Source: an uncultured Opitutia bacterium (GTDB lineage Bacteria; Verrucomicrobiota; Verrucomicrobiia; Opitutales; Coraliomargaritaceae). From it: DNA of 56,734 nucleotides. Position 1 is the stretch's first letter. Each line of letters begins with the position of its first letter. The stretch lies in the NCBI GenBank assembly GCA_937136395.1, contig CAKZOI010000048.1:1-56734 (forward strand), written 5' to 3'. The position numbers were made by a program, and so were the translations under genes. Positions 47,209 through 55,577 of this stretch are shown piece by piece. The notes beneath the pieces were generated by a model. The model had not been told where the DNA came from. It made no database searches and saw only the letters and a list, made by a program, of their open reading frames with translations.

Positions 47209-50200
47209 ATGCCCAAAAACGCCCTTACTAGTATAACATTCAGTCTCGCGCACGTGCGCGGTCAAATCACGCTTCACAGCTTGCATCAACAATTCCTCAG
47301 GCAAGCACGCTTCATAATCAACTGTTTTGCATTACTATGCATGGTATGTTGCACCACGGGAACCCTTGAGGCACAGGCCCCAGGGAATGAATCGATGCAA
47401 AGTCGAGTCAAACGAGCGACCGATTTAATTCACGCGAAACAATTGGTAAAAGCACGACCACTACTTGTGCAACTTCGCCCTGAAGTCGATCCAGCGATGC
47501 ACGCAAATCTGGATTTCTACATCGCCCTGTCTTACGTATTTGAATACTACGAAAAGAATAATTCATCTGCGTTAGATACTGGACTAGAGAAGTTTCAAGG
47601 TTTCGTTAAATCTTACCTGAAGGACTCATTGGTCCCCCTTGCCCGCTATAATATTGCTGACATTCATGCGATTAAGAAAGACTTCAAAAAAGCTCTGCAG
47701 GGATACATTCCGCTTTATAAAAACCCAGAACCGGGTATCGACCGTAAAGACATTTTAAAGAAAATCGTTTTAATTTATGTTTCAGAAGAACAATGGGAGG
47801 CAGGCATGCCCTACTTTGAAGCGAGTATGCGGATTGCAGAAGATAGCACAGATAGAGCCACTTCAGCTGCTTATTTACTAATTGCGCAAGCGAAACAAGG
47901 GATCGTCACTGACTCCAGACAGCTACTACAGTTCTTCACTAGTCCTGCACCTGTTTTCTATACCCCACGCTTTAATGCGGCACTCATGGAAGTCGGCGAC
48001 CAGCTAAAAACGGAAGGCGACCTACCAACCGCAAGTCTCTTTTATCAGTTTGTCCGTTCTTACGAGAGCCTAGAGCTCGGCCTTACCAACCACATCGCAA
48101 ACTTAAAAGAGCGTGTAGCGAAATTCGAAGGCAATGTAGTTCTACGCAACTTCTACATTGATGCAAAAACAGAATTGGACAACGCCACGGCTGACCTGGC
48201 CGCAGTAAAAGCAACCAAGAACTACACCCCACTCTTACACTGGCGTATTGCTGGTGTTTACCTAGACATGGAACGCGACTGGGAAGCGTTTTGGCGCTTC
48301 AGGAAGATGGTGGATAAGTATCCTGACCATGAATACGCGGAAAGCATTCTCTTCTCCGCATTTTCACTTGGGCACAAATTAGATCAATATGACATTGCTG
48401 AAGAATTATCGAAGCGATATCTCTCAAATCCAAACTTCAGAACCTACCGCGCAACCGTTGCGGATAGTATGTCATCCATGTATCTGGAGTATGAAAAATA
48501 CGAAGAACTCTACGCGATGACTCGTGAGTATTTGTCTCATTCTGCTGGCGACGCCGCATCAGCACTATTGCTCTTCAAGCATGGCATGGCTCGTTTGAGA
48601 CGTTTTGAAAATCCAGAGCTCATTAATGATTTCCAGACTTTCAATACAAAATATGGTGAGACTAACAGCGCAGTTGTCATTCGCTACTTCCTGGGCTTAG
48701 GCCTTTTGATCGAAGAAGACCACCAAGGGGCTCTCGATAATTTTGAACTCGTCCTCGCAGAAGGAGACACTCGCTACAAGCCAGATGCCTCCTTCCGCAA
48801 AGCACTCGCAGTGATGGGCCTAGACCGTATCCCGGAAGCCAGAGACCTTGTCGTAGAATTCATTGAGAATTACCCAGACAATCCTTTGCGCGCTCAAGCT
48901 GAATTGATTCTTGGTAATCTCGTAGATTTGCTCGGTGATGCAAACAAAGCATTAGGGCACTATTATCTCGTCGAACAATACTCCGACGATCTTGAATTGA
49001 ATGCCTCTGCAGAACTGAAAATTTCACGAATCTTGGTAGATCAAAATGAAATCGACACTGCAATAGGCCGCCTCCGCTCCTTCATTGACACACATGTTGA
49101 AGATGCGGCGACAATACCTATAGTCGCTGCTTTAGCTGATATCTATAAGGATTTAGAGAAGCCACGCGTTGCCCTTGAAACGATTAAAGAACCGATCATT
49201 CGCTTTTTTACGTTAACCGAAATCGACAAACTAGACACTCTACTGCTTAATTATATCACAAAAGATCGAGCCGTACGCGAAATGGAAGTCGCCACGGAAG
49301 CATTCTTCCAAGAGATTACTGATTCACCAGACTTGTTCCGAGACCTAGTCATCGACCGGGCAAAGCAATACCGCTATTTTAAAGAGCACAGCAGTGTGGA
49401 TGGTCTAGTAAGAGATTATTTCCTCGAGAACGAAGACTTCAGAAATGCAGTTAAAGCTTACTTCAAAGAGGTGGATCAAATCCAGGCTGCAAACGAAACG
49501 GCTAAAGAAGAGGCCGCAAACAGCCAACCTCCAACACAGCCAAAACTGCTTGAACCGATGCACCCCGTCGGCGAACTCGCAGTCTTAATCGACCTTAGAA
49601 AACAGGTCGCCGAGCTAAATGCCAGCATGCCAAAGCAGACGGCAGACGATTGGCTAAAGTCACAATTAGCCGAAGCACGGGCGGCTAATAATATTCCACT
49701 CGAACTACGCATTCAAACTGCTTTGGCTAAAGCCGAAGATCCCGAAAGTGCACCAAATCACAGAATGGTTCAACTATTTGATGACCCAGAGCAATGGTCA
49801 GAACTGGGCTTAGCCCCAAAATTATGGATACTCCGTAAGGTTGCAGAGCTTGATCCAGCGAGAGTGATTGAAGAATTAGAAATCTCACGTGTTGACTACA
49901 TGAACACTGACTTCGAGTTAGAGCGACACCTTTTACGAGCGAAAGCTTACAAGCAAGCCGAGCAGCCAGAATCTGCGATCGAAGCATACCAAGTGTTGAT
50001 TAAGCGTTTTGCACAAGCAAATGAATCTGGCGAGGCCATGATCGCCATTGGACGCATGCAAATCGAGTTAGGAAACTATCAAGCTGCACGCGATCAACTA
50101 GAGACCATTCTCCATCGAAACGACTGGCGTGGGCAAATGCATGGCGATGCCCTACTCTGGATCGGCCGTGCGTATGTAGCCGAAGAAAAATACCCTGAAG

Positions 50201-50400
50201 CACATGGATTTTTTGAACGGATCATGTTGGGCTACCCAGGGTTCCCCGAATTACTCGCGCAAGGATATTATGAAGATATCCAAGTACTCAAAAAAATGGG
50301 AGATACTGCGAGCGTTCAGACGGTATATGAGGCCTTTAAGTTGACACCTGGATTAGAGGATACAGAAGCGGCGAAACTGATCAGAAAGGAATTTGAATAA
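47209..50400 (+). CDS. Large exported TPR protein
   Basis: About 1063 residues from the ATG at 47209. A hydrophobic stretch (FIINCFALLCMVCCTTGTLE) preceded by basic residues acts as signal peptide or membrane anchor; the n-region is long, so a later non-ATG start is possible. The rest is helical TPR or Sel1-like repeats, for example ALQGYIPLYKNPEPGIDRKD, FWRFRKMVDKYPDHEYAESI, ALGHYYLVEQYSDDLELNAS and AIEAYQVLIKRFAQANESGE. Near 770-800 there is a short Glu/Pro-rich stretch. It overlaps the next gene by one base (TAATG). Position before exbB suggests a periplasmic scaffold of the ExbBD machine. Confidence 0.82.
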   Translation: MPKNALTSITFSLAHVRGQITLHSLHQQFLRQARFIINCFALLCMVCCTTGTLEAQAPGNESMQSRVKRATDLIHAKQLVKARPLLVQLRPEVDPAMHANLDFYIALSYVFEYYEKNNSSALDTGLEKFQGFVKSYLKDSLVPLARYNIADIHAIKKDFKKALQGYIPLYKNPEPGIDRKDILKKIVLIYVSEEQWEAGMPYFEASMRIAEDSTDRATSAAYLLIAQAKQGIVTDSRQLLQFFTSPAPVFYTPRFNAALMEVGDQLKTEGDLPTASLFYQFVRSYESLELGLTNHIANLKERVAKFEGNVVLRNFYIDAKTELDNATADLAAVKATKNYTPLLHWRIAGVYLDMERDWEAFWRFRKMVDKYPDHEYAESILFSAFSLGHKLDQYDIAEELSKRYLSNPNFRTYRATVADSMSSMYLEYEKYEELYAMTREYLSHSAGDAASALLLFKHGMARLRRFENPELINDFQTFNTKYGETNSAVVIRYFLGLGLLIEEDHQGALDNFELVLAEGDTRYKPDASFRKALAVMGLDRIPEARDLVVEFIENYPDNPLRAQAELILGNLVDLLGDANKALGHYYLVEQYSDDLELNASAELKISRILVDQNEIDTAIGRLRSFIDTHVEDAATIPIVAALADIYKDLEKPRVALETIKEPIIRFFTLTEIDKLDTLLLNYITKDRAVREMEVATEAFFQEITDSPDLFRDLVIDRAKQYRYFKEHSSVDGLVRDYFLENEDFRNAVKAYFKEVDQIQAANETAKEEAANSQPPTQPKLLEPMHPVGELAVLIDLRKQVAELNASMPKQTADDWLKSQLAEARAANNIPLELRIQTALAKAEDPESAPNHRMVQLFDDPEQWSELGLAPKLWILRKVAELDPARVIEELEISRVDYMNTDFELERHLLRAKAYKQAEQPESAIEAYQVLIKRFAQANESGEAMIAIGRMQIELGNYQAARDQLETILHRNDWRGQMHGDALLWIGRAYVAEEKYPEAHGFFERIMLGYPGFPELLAQGYYEDIQVLKKMGDTASVQTVYEAFKLTPGLEDTEAAKLIRKEFE

Positions 50401-51497
50401 TGTTAGCGAAAATACAGTCACTAATCACCCTATCAAGTATCAGCGCTCTACTGGCCAGCAGTGTTTGCAGTCAATTAGCCGCTGCAGACTCGAAGCCCTA
50501 CATTGCACCCGATTTCACTAAGACAAAACCAGTAAAACTTGAGGTGCGGCAACAAGGTGGCCGCACGGGACAATACTTAGTTTACGCAACCAACGAAGGC
50601 GTTGAAATCGAAATGATACAAGGCGGTGGTCGCGTCATCCTTCAATGGGGGCATATGGATCAATTCCAAATATACATGCCCATGACCAAGCGCATGGAAG
50701 ATGCACTTGCACATCCACTCGCCAGCGAGCGAAAGCGATTACTTAAACTCGAACTCGACCCTGTGCTACCGATGTCGAGTCTAGAGGAAGGCACCACGAA
50801 TATTCATAACCTCATCGAGGCCTATATTGAAGCTGTAGTAGATGTTGAAGACTGGCTAGAAGGCTACGAGATTTCTCAAAAAATGGCATTGGATCGAACT
50901 CCGGTGACAATCATCCAGAACTTCTACTCCATCGCGGTAAACCTCTTCGTGGCTGGTGAGCATAAAAAAGCGTTAAATCTTTTAGACCAACTCGTTGCCG
51001 CACGACCTGCCAGTGAATCTGGCAAAGAGTCCTTAATTGTTGCACAAAGTTTACTTAGTCTTCGATTGTTCGAACCGTCATACAGTTTGTATCGTGCAAT
51101 TGCATCCAGTGGTGACGAAACACAAGCAAAAGAAGCCTTATATATTTGCGCATACTTGAGCATGGAACTCGGCAATGGTGAATCCGCACAGTACCTAAAA
51201 AAAGCGCAAGCAATCCCAGATGAGTCCAATGCGACATTGGGCACATCAGAAATCGTGCTAGGCGTTCAAGCATTCCAACAAGGCGATTCAGCACTCGCGC
51301 TCAAGCATTTAGGACATGGCTTAGCTTTGGTGAAACCGACCAGTCATATCAGACAAATTGGGCTCCACTATAATTTCTTAAGCTATGAAAATCTAGAGAA
51401 TGAAGAGATCTCAACGTCAATCCTCGACGAAATGAAACTCTTTTTTCCAGATGGCGCATTTACAGCCAAATTAACCACTCAAACTGAAACACTCTAA
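50400..51497 (+). CDS. Second exported TPR-like protein
   Basis: A 365-residue protein with signal peptide (about 1-29, MLAKIQSLITLSSISALLAS onward). A short beta-rich region (KLEVRQQGGRTGQYLVYATN) is followed by helical repeats of TPR type (HKKALNLLDQLVAARPASES, FEPSYSLYRAIASSGDETQA). Its start overlaps the stop of the large TPR gene, so the two are translationally coupled, and exbB follows after 26 bp. I know no family for it; the context suggests a subunit of the same envelope machine. Confidence 0.78.
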   Translation: MLAKIQSLITLSSISALLASSVCSQLAAADSKPYIAPDFTKTKPVKLEVRQQGGRTGQYLVYATNEGVEIEMIQGGGRVILQWGHMDQFQIYMPMTKRMEDALAHPLASERKRLLKLELDPVLPMSSLEEGTTNIHNLIEAYIEAVVDVEDWLEGYEISQKMALDRTPVTIIQNFYSIAVNLFVAGEHKKALNLLDQLVAARPASESGKESLIVAQSLLSLRLFEPSYSLYRAIASSGDETQAKEALYICAYLSMELGNGESAQYLKKAQAIPDESNATLGTSEIVLGVQAFQQGDSALALKHLGHGLALVKPTSHIRQIGLHYNFLSYENLENEEISTSILDEMKLFFPDGAFTAKLTTQTETL

Positions 51498-51523
51498 TTC
51501 CTAAAACCAGACCATTATTCCCT

Positions 51524-52318
51524 ATGATTAAATATATCAAATCCTCCAAGTTACGTATCGCATGCTGCGCCCTGCTATTTGCGGGCGTCTCGACCCTTGC
51601 CTATGCGCAAACAGAAACTGCAGCTACTGACGATAATGTAGAAGCTGTCGTCGAAGCCTCTGAAAAGAGCTTCCTCTCAATGATCGCGGCAGGCGGCTGG
51701 GCGATGTATCCCCTAGGCTTTCTTTCGATGTCCGCATTCGCACTCACAATCTACAACTTTATGGCATTACGCCCCAAAGATTTCTTTAATGAAGAAGTGG
51801 CGACCCAATTGGGCGAAAAGCTCAGCGAAGTCGATATTGAAGGTGCCAAATCTTTGTGCGAAGAGCATCGCTCACCTTTAACACGGATCGTAAAACATGG
51901 GCTCGACTCCGTGCGTGGTGGACAAGTCGACACTGCCCTCTTCCATCAACGTCTCGAAGCTGGCTCCGGTAAAGAATTGGCGCAACCCTTTGTTATCATC
52001 AACTACCTCTCTATCATCGCATCCATCGCACCGATGCTGGGTCTCCTTGGAACCGTTTCTGGTATGGTCAAGGCCTTCAGTTCGATTGCAACGGTTGGTA
52101 TGGGACAGCCCGACCTCCTCGCAGGTAACATTTCCGAAGCTCTGATCACCACTGCATCCGGTATGCTTGTCGGTATCCCAACAATGTTCTTCTTTTTCTT
52201 CTTTAAGAATCAATACGGAAAATTAGTCGCGGATATGACTATGTATCTTGACGACATGTACGGCGATCTTGTGCACGGCATGCGTGTCAAAGGTTCGTCC
52301 GATAGCACAAACGTCTAG
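51524..52318 (+). CDS. exbB: ExbB/TolQ/MotA-family proton channel protein
   Basis: ExbB with ExbD uses the proton motive force to drive TonB-like proteins. The 264-residue product has an extra N-terminal signal-like helix (about 10-28), a short periplasmic stretch, then a first channel helix (WAMYPLGFLSMSAFALTIYN). After the cytoplasmic part come two further helices in the family block FVIINYLSIIASIAPMLGLL, GTVSGMVKAFSSIATVGMG and EALITTASGMLVGIPTMFFF. ExbBs with an N-terminal signal peptide are common outside enterobacteria. It is followed by two exbD genes at 36 and 11 bp. Confidence 0.93.
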   Translation: MIKYIKSSKLRIACCALLFAGVSTLAYAQTETAATDDNVEAVVEASEKSFLSMIAAGGWAMYPLGFLSMSAFALTIYNFMALRPKDFFNEEVATQLGEKLSEVDIEGAKSLCEEHRSPLTRIVKHGLDSVRGGQVDTALFHQRLEAGSGKELAQPFVIINYLSIIASIAPMLGLLGTVSGMVKAFSSIATVGMGQPDLLAGNISEALITTASGMLVGIPTMFFFFFFKNQYGKLVADMTMYLDDMYGDLVHGMRVKGSSDSTNV

Positions 52319-52354
52319 GGGCTAGTGCCACATTAAACGCACCGACAATCCTTT

Positions 52355-52771
52355 ATGAGCATACAAGGCTACAAAGTGCCCCAAGAGGGCGAAGGCTTCG
52401 ATCTAACTCCTATGATCGATGTCGTCTTCTTGCTCATCGTCTTCTTCATGACGGTGGCAAGTATGTTAACAGCCGATAAAATCGACTTAAATCTCGCAGT
52501 TGCCGAAGAATCTGCGATCCCAAAAGAAATTAAGGATCGGTACACATTTTCGGTGCTCAATGATGGGCGTTTTTTCGCAGGTCCACAAGAGGTCTCAGCG
52601 GAGCGCCTAGAAGAGCTTATCGCACGAGTTGCTACGACCAGCCGAAATGTGAAAATTGTACTTCGAGCGGATCGCATGGCAGAACACCAACATGTCAACA
52701 AGATGCTCCAGATCTGTGCACGACACGGTATCAATGACATCATCTTCGCAACGTACCAGAGTGACCTATAA
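52355..52771 (+). CDS. exbD: ExbD/TolR-family protein, copy 1
   Basis: A 138-residue protein with one N-terminal membrane helix preceded by FDLTPMIDVVFLLIVFFM. The essential proton-carrying Asp is D22. The periplasmic part (about 45-138) has the ExbD/TolR fold pattern YTFSVLNDGRFFAGPQEVSA and ends NKMLQICARHGINDIIFATY. It is paired with a second, different ExbD copy directly downstream, so the motor may contain an ExbD heterodimer. Confidence 0.94.
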   Translation: MSIQGYKVPQEGEGFDLTPMIDVVFLLIVFFMTVASMLTADKIDLNLAVAEESAIPKEIKDRYTFSVLNDGRFFAGPQEVSAERLEELIARVATTSRNVKIVLRADRMAEHQHVNKMLQICARHGINDIIFATYQSDL

Positions 52772-52782
52772 CCAAGCCACAA

Positions 52783-53214
52783 ATGAAAGCATCTGATATA
52801 TTTGAAAGTGCGGGCAAACCTGATTTGACCCCAATGATTGACGTGGTTTTCCTAATGTTGGTCTTCTTCATGGTCACCACGGAGTTAATTAAACAGGAAG
52901 CTGACCTCGGGATACAATTGCCCTCACAAGCCCCGCCCATTGCAACACCAGAACTCCCCTCTAAGCATACGATTGATATTTTGCCTGATGGCACAGTTCT
53001 ACTAAACGGAGGAAACACAGGTGACGATATTTATGGTGAATTAAGTGGACTGACGACTATGCTAGCAGGCTTAAAAGCATCTGCCGACCGTCTAAAGCGA
53101 CACACCATCGTAACGATACAAGCCGACAAATTCTCTCCTCATTTCCGCTCAATTGACGTGTTGAATGCCTGCTCTAAGGCGAACTTAAAGTTCGTGTCCT
53201 TCAGTCAAATGTAG
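52783..53214 (+). CDS. exbD: ExbD/TolR-family protein, copy 2
   Basis: A 143-residue paralogue of the preceding gene, starting MKASDIFESAGKPDLTPMID with the essential Asp at D20 and the helix VVFLMLVFFMVTTELI. The periplasmic domain (HTIDILPDGTVLLNGGNTGD, and a C-terminal FRSIDVLNACSKANLKFVSF) differs from copy 1 except for the fold pattern. The gap to copy 1 is 11 bp and to the first TonB-like gene 18 bp, so all belong to one operon. Confidence 0.94.
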   Translation: MKASDIFESAGKPDLTPMIDVVFLMLVFFMVTTELIKQEADLGIQLPSQAPPIATPELPSKHTIDILPDGTVLLNGGNTGDDIYGELSGLTTMLAGLKASADRLKRHTIVTIQADKFSPHFRSIDVLNACSKANLKFVSFSQM

Positions 53215-53232
53215 GGCCTACGACTTAATACA

Positions 53233-54306
53233 ATGTCAACTCCACATAATGAAAATGAGCTAGGAAAACCGCTTCGCAGCAAGAAGAAGCGAGGTGCTGT
53301 ATTTGTAGTGATCGCAGCGAGTGTCGCAGTGCATGTTTTAGGTCTCGGCATTTTTGGGGTGATTAAGATCGTTGAAACGATTTCTGACCCACCAGAGTTC
53401 GAAGCCCCACCAGTGGAAGCAATCAAGCCACCACCTCCACCGCCGCCCCCTCCGCCAACGACAAAGCGGTCACAACGCAGCCTCCCACGACCACAGCCGT
53501 TAGCAGTTCAGAACCCTCAAAATATGAGTGTGCCTTCAATTAACATGCAAGAGTCCGACCTCAGCCTAGGCGCTGGACGCGGATTTGGCGGCGGTCTTGG
53601 TGAAGTCGGTGGCGGCATGCTCGATAGAGTCGACATTAGCTTTTTCGGGGTCGAGTCCACAGGTGATAATATTGTCATCTTATTCGACCGCACTGGCTCC
53701 GGTAGAAATATCTTTGATAAAACGCGGACGGAGTTACTTAGCACCATCGATATGATGAAGAATAACCGAGAGTCGCGCTTTGCAGTGATCTATTTTGGCG
53801 GTTATACCGATAGAAATAACCCAGAAAACAAGGTTAAAAATGACTATTGGATGCCCAAAGGATTAGGTTCGCGCCCCAAATGGTTGGCCGCTGAAAGTAG
53901 TGAAGCTGAAAAAATTAAAGCAGAACTAATTCCGATAGATGCTTCAGCTCCTGGCGTGGAAGTGCGCAGCGTAGATGCTATGCGTAAAAGCAAAAATGCC
54001 TTCTTTGTTACGGGCACTAATTTCTGGGGAGCCATTAATGCCGCGTTCTCCATGAAGCCCGCTCCAGACACTATCTATTTTATGGTCGAACCCAATATTG
54101 CTTTTGCTGAAGTCGCCAAGGTAAATAGTGACTATGCACTTTTCAAAAAGAAAGGCAGAAAAAAACCAGACGAGACGACTGTCTATTTCATCGTCGGCAG
54201 GCAAAAGAATACAGTCAAAAACCAACAAGCACTCAATCTCATGGTGAACCTTATCCATGGTGGAAAGCTGTCCAAAAGTGAGATTCAGAAACGTATCGTT
54301 TATTAA
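53233..54306 (+). CDS. TonB-like anchor fused to a von Willebrand A-like domain
   Basis: A 357-residue protein. Residues about 21-46 form a membrane helix with S30-V-A-V-H34, the SxxxH motif of TonB and TolA. A ten-proline run (66-75) and a proline/Arg-rich spacer follow, then a conserved Gly-rich stretch (GAGRGFGGGLGEVGGG). In place of a TonB C-terminal domain, residues about 145-290 look like a von Willebrand A domain: NIVILFDRTGSGRN (D152, T154, S156), FFVTGTNFWGAINAAF (T262) and DTIYFMVEPN (E286), the order of a metal-ion-dependent adhesion site, with the usual DxSxS read as DxTxS. The next gene has almost the same first 130 residues. Confidence 0.83.
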   Translation: MSTPHNENELGKPLRSKKKRGAVFVVIAASVAVHVLGLGIFGVIKIVETISDPPEFEAPPVEAIKPPPPPPPPPPTTKRSQRSLPRPQPLAVQNPQNMSVPSINMQESDLSLGAGRGFGGGLGEVGGGMLDRVDISFFGVESTGDNIVILFDRTGSGRNIFDKTRTELLSTIDMMKNNRESRFAVIYFGGYTDRNNPENKVKNDYWMPKGLGSRPKWLAAESSEAEKIKAELIPIDASAPGVEVRSVDAMRKSKNAFFVTGTNFWGAINAAFSMKPAPDTIYFMVEPNIAFAEVAKVNSDYALFKKKGRKKPDETTVYFIVGRQKNTVKNQQALNLMVNLIHGGKLSKSEIQKRIVY

Positions 54307-54323
54307 ATTCTTGTTTTTAGTAT

Positions 54324-55475
54324 ATGACAATTCCACACAATGAAAATCAATTAGGCCAACCGCTTCGAAATAAAAAGAAGCGTGGTGCGGTCTTTATCGT
54401 TATCGTAGCAAGTGTCGTGGTGCATGTCTTAGGCCTCGGGATTTTTGGGGTGATTAAGATCGTCGAAACGATTTCTGAGCCACCAGAATTTGAAGCCCCG
54501 CCAGTCGAGGCAATCAAACCACCTCCCCCACCTCCTCCGCCGCCACCAACGACAAAGCGATCGCAGCGGAGTCTACCACGACCACAACCATTAGCGGTGC
54601 AAAACCCGAAGAACATGAGCGTTCCGTCAATCGACATGCAAGAGTCCGACCTCAGCCTTGGTGCTGGCCGCGGATTTGGTGGTGGTCTTGGCGAAATTGG
54701 TGGTGGTGCCTTAGATTCATTACGCCTTACGAGTTTCGGCTTCGACCAAGCTCTCGAAGGCACTTTAGAAGGGTATCTATACGATCTAAAGCAAAATCCC
54801 AAAGGAAAGCCCTCTGACCTAATGAAGTCGATAAAGACTGGCAAAGATGGATTAGCAGACATGAAGTCCCGCAACGAGGTAGCTAGTGTCATCCGGAAAT
54901 TTACCAGCTCATCTTGGTCAACCAACAAATGGGATCGCGAATACTACAGAGTCGATAAACCACTCTATGCATCCTATTTCATAATACCGGCTCAACGTGC
55001 GGAGGGCGCACCTAAAGCCTTTAATGCACACAATAAGGTAAAGCCTAGGCAAATTGCCGTGCTCTACAAAGGAACCTATACTCCACCTGCAGATGGCCGC
55101 TTTCGCTTTTATGGACTGGGCGATGATACACTGATCGTCAGACTCAACAAACGAATCGTATTGGATGCTACAATTCAAACTGGGCGACGATACACAAGCA
55201 AGCCTCCGCCCAAAGAAGACGATTTAGGGAAAGCATATTTTGACTTTAACGAACGGTTTAAAGGAATATACGGTGATTGGTTTAATCTAAAGCAAGGACA
55301 ACCTGTCGATATGGAAGTATTACTTGTGGAAAACCCTGGCGGCCTATTCGGTGCTTGGCTGACAATACAAGAAAAAGGCGGACAACCTAAGATCTTTAGC
55401 GGCCGACCACTCAGTAGAGAAGACCGAGACTTTATCCGAAAAACACACCGAGATTCGGCGCAATTTCTAGATTAA
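54324..55475 (+). CDS. TonB-like anchor fused to a PA14-like domain
   Basis: A 383-residue paralogue of the preceding gene. Over the first 131 residues I count about 13 differences, and the SxxxH motif (S30, H34), ten-proline run and Gly-rich stretch are all kept. The remainder is unrelated to the VWA part. Residues about 215-350 resemble a PA14 domain, a carbohydrate- or peptide-binding fold (YKGTYTPPADGRFRFYGLGD, DTLIVRLNKRIVLDA, FGAWLTIQEKG). No TonB C-terminal domain is present. The gap to the VWA-type gene is 17 bp. It is the last gene I can place in the cluster. Confidence 0.83.
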   Translation: MTIPHNENQLGQPLRNKKKRGAVFIVIVASVVVHVLGLGIFGVIKIVETISEPPEFEAPPVEAIKPPPPPPPPPPTTKRSQRSLPRPQPLAVQNPKNMSVPSIDMQESDLSLGAGRGFGGGLGEIGGGALDSLRLTSFGFDQALEGTLEGYLYDLKQNPKGKPSDLMKSIKTGKDGLADMKSRNEVASVIRKFTSSSWSTNKWDREYYRVDKPLYASYFIIPAQRAEGAPKAFNAHNKVKPRQIAVLYKGTYTPPADGRFRFYGLGDDTLIVRLNKRIVLDATIQTGRRYTSKPPPKEDDLGKAYFDFNERFKGIYGDWFNLKQGQPVDMEVLLVENPGGLFGAWLTIQEKGGQPKIFSGRPLSREDRDFIRKTHRDSAQFLD

Positions 55476-55577
55476 GAGCAAGTTCTACAATTCGTTAAAA
55501 TCCTACATCGTATCAAGGTATGACGAACTAGAAATTATGAATCGCTACTTCTTTGAGAACCCGACTCGAAATATTTT

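Noticed and set aside
53233-55475. Classical TonB proteins
   Set aside because: The anchor and proline spacer fit, but both lack the C-terminal TonB domain; the downstream parts read as VWA-like and PA14-like.
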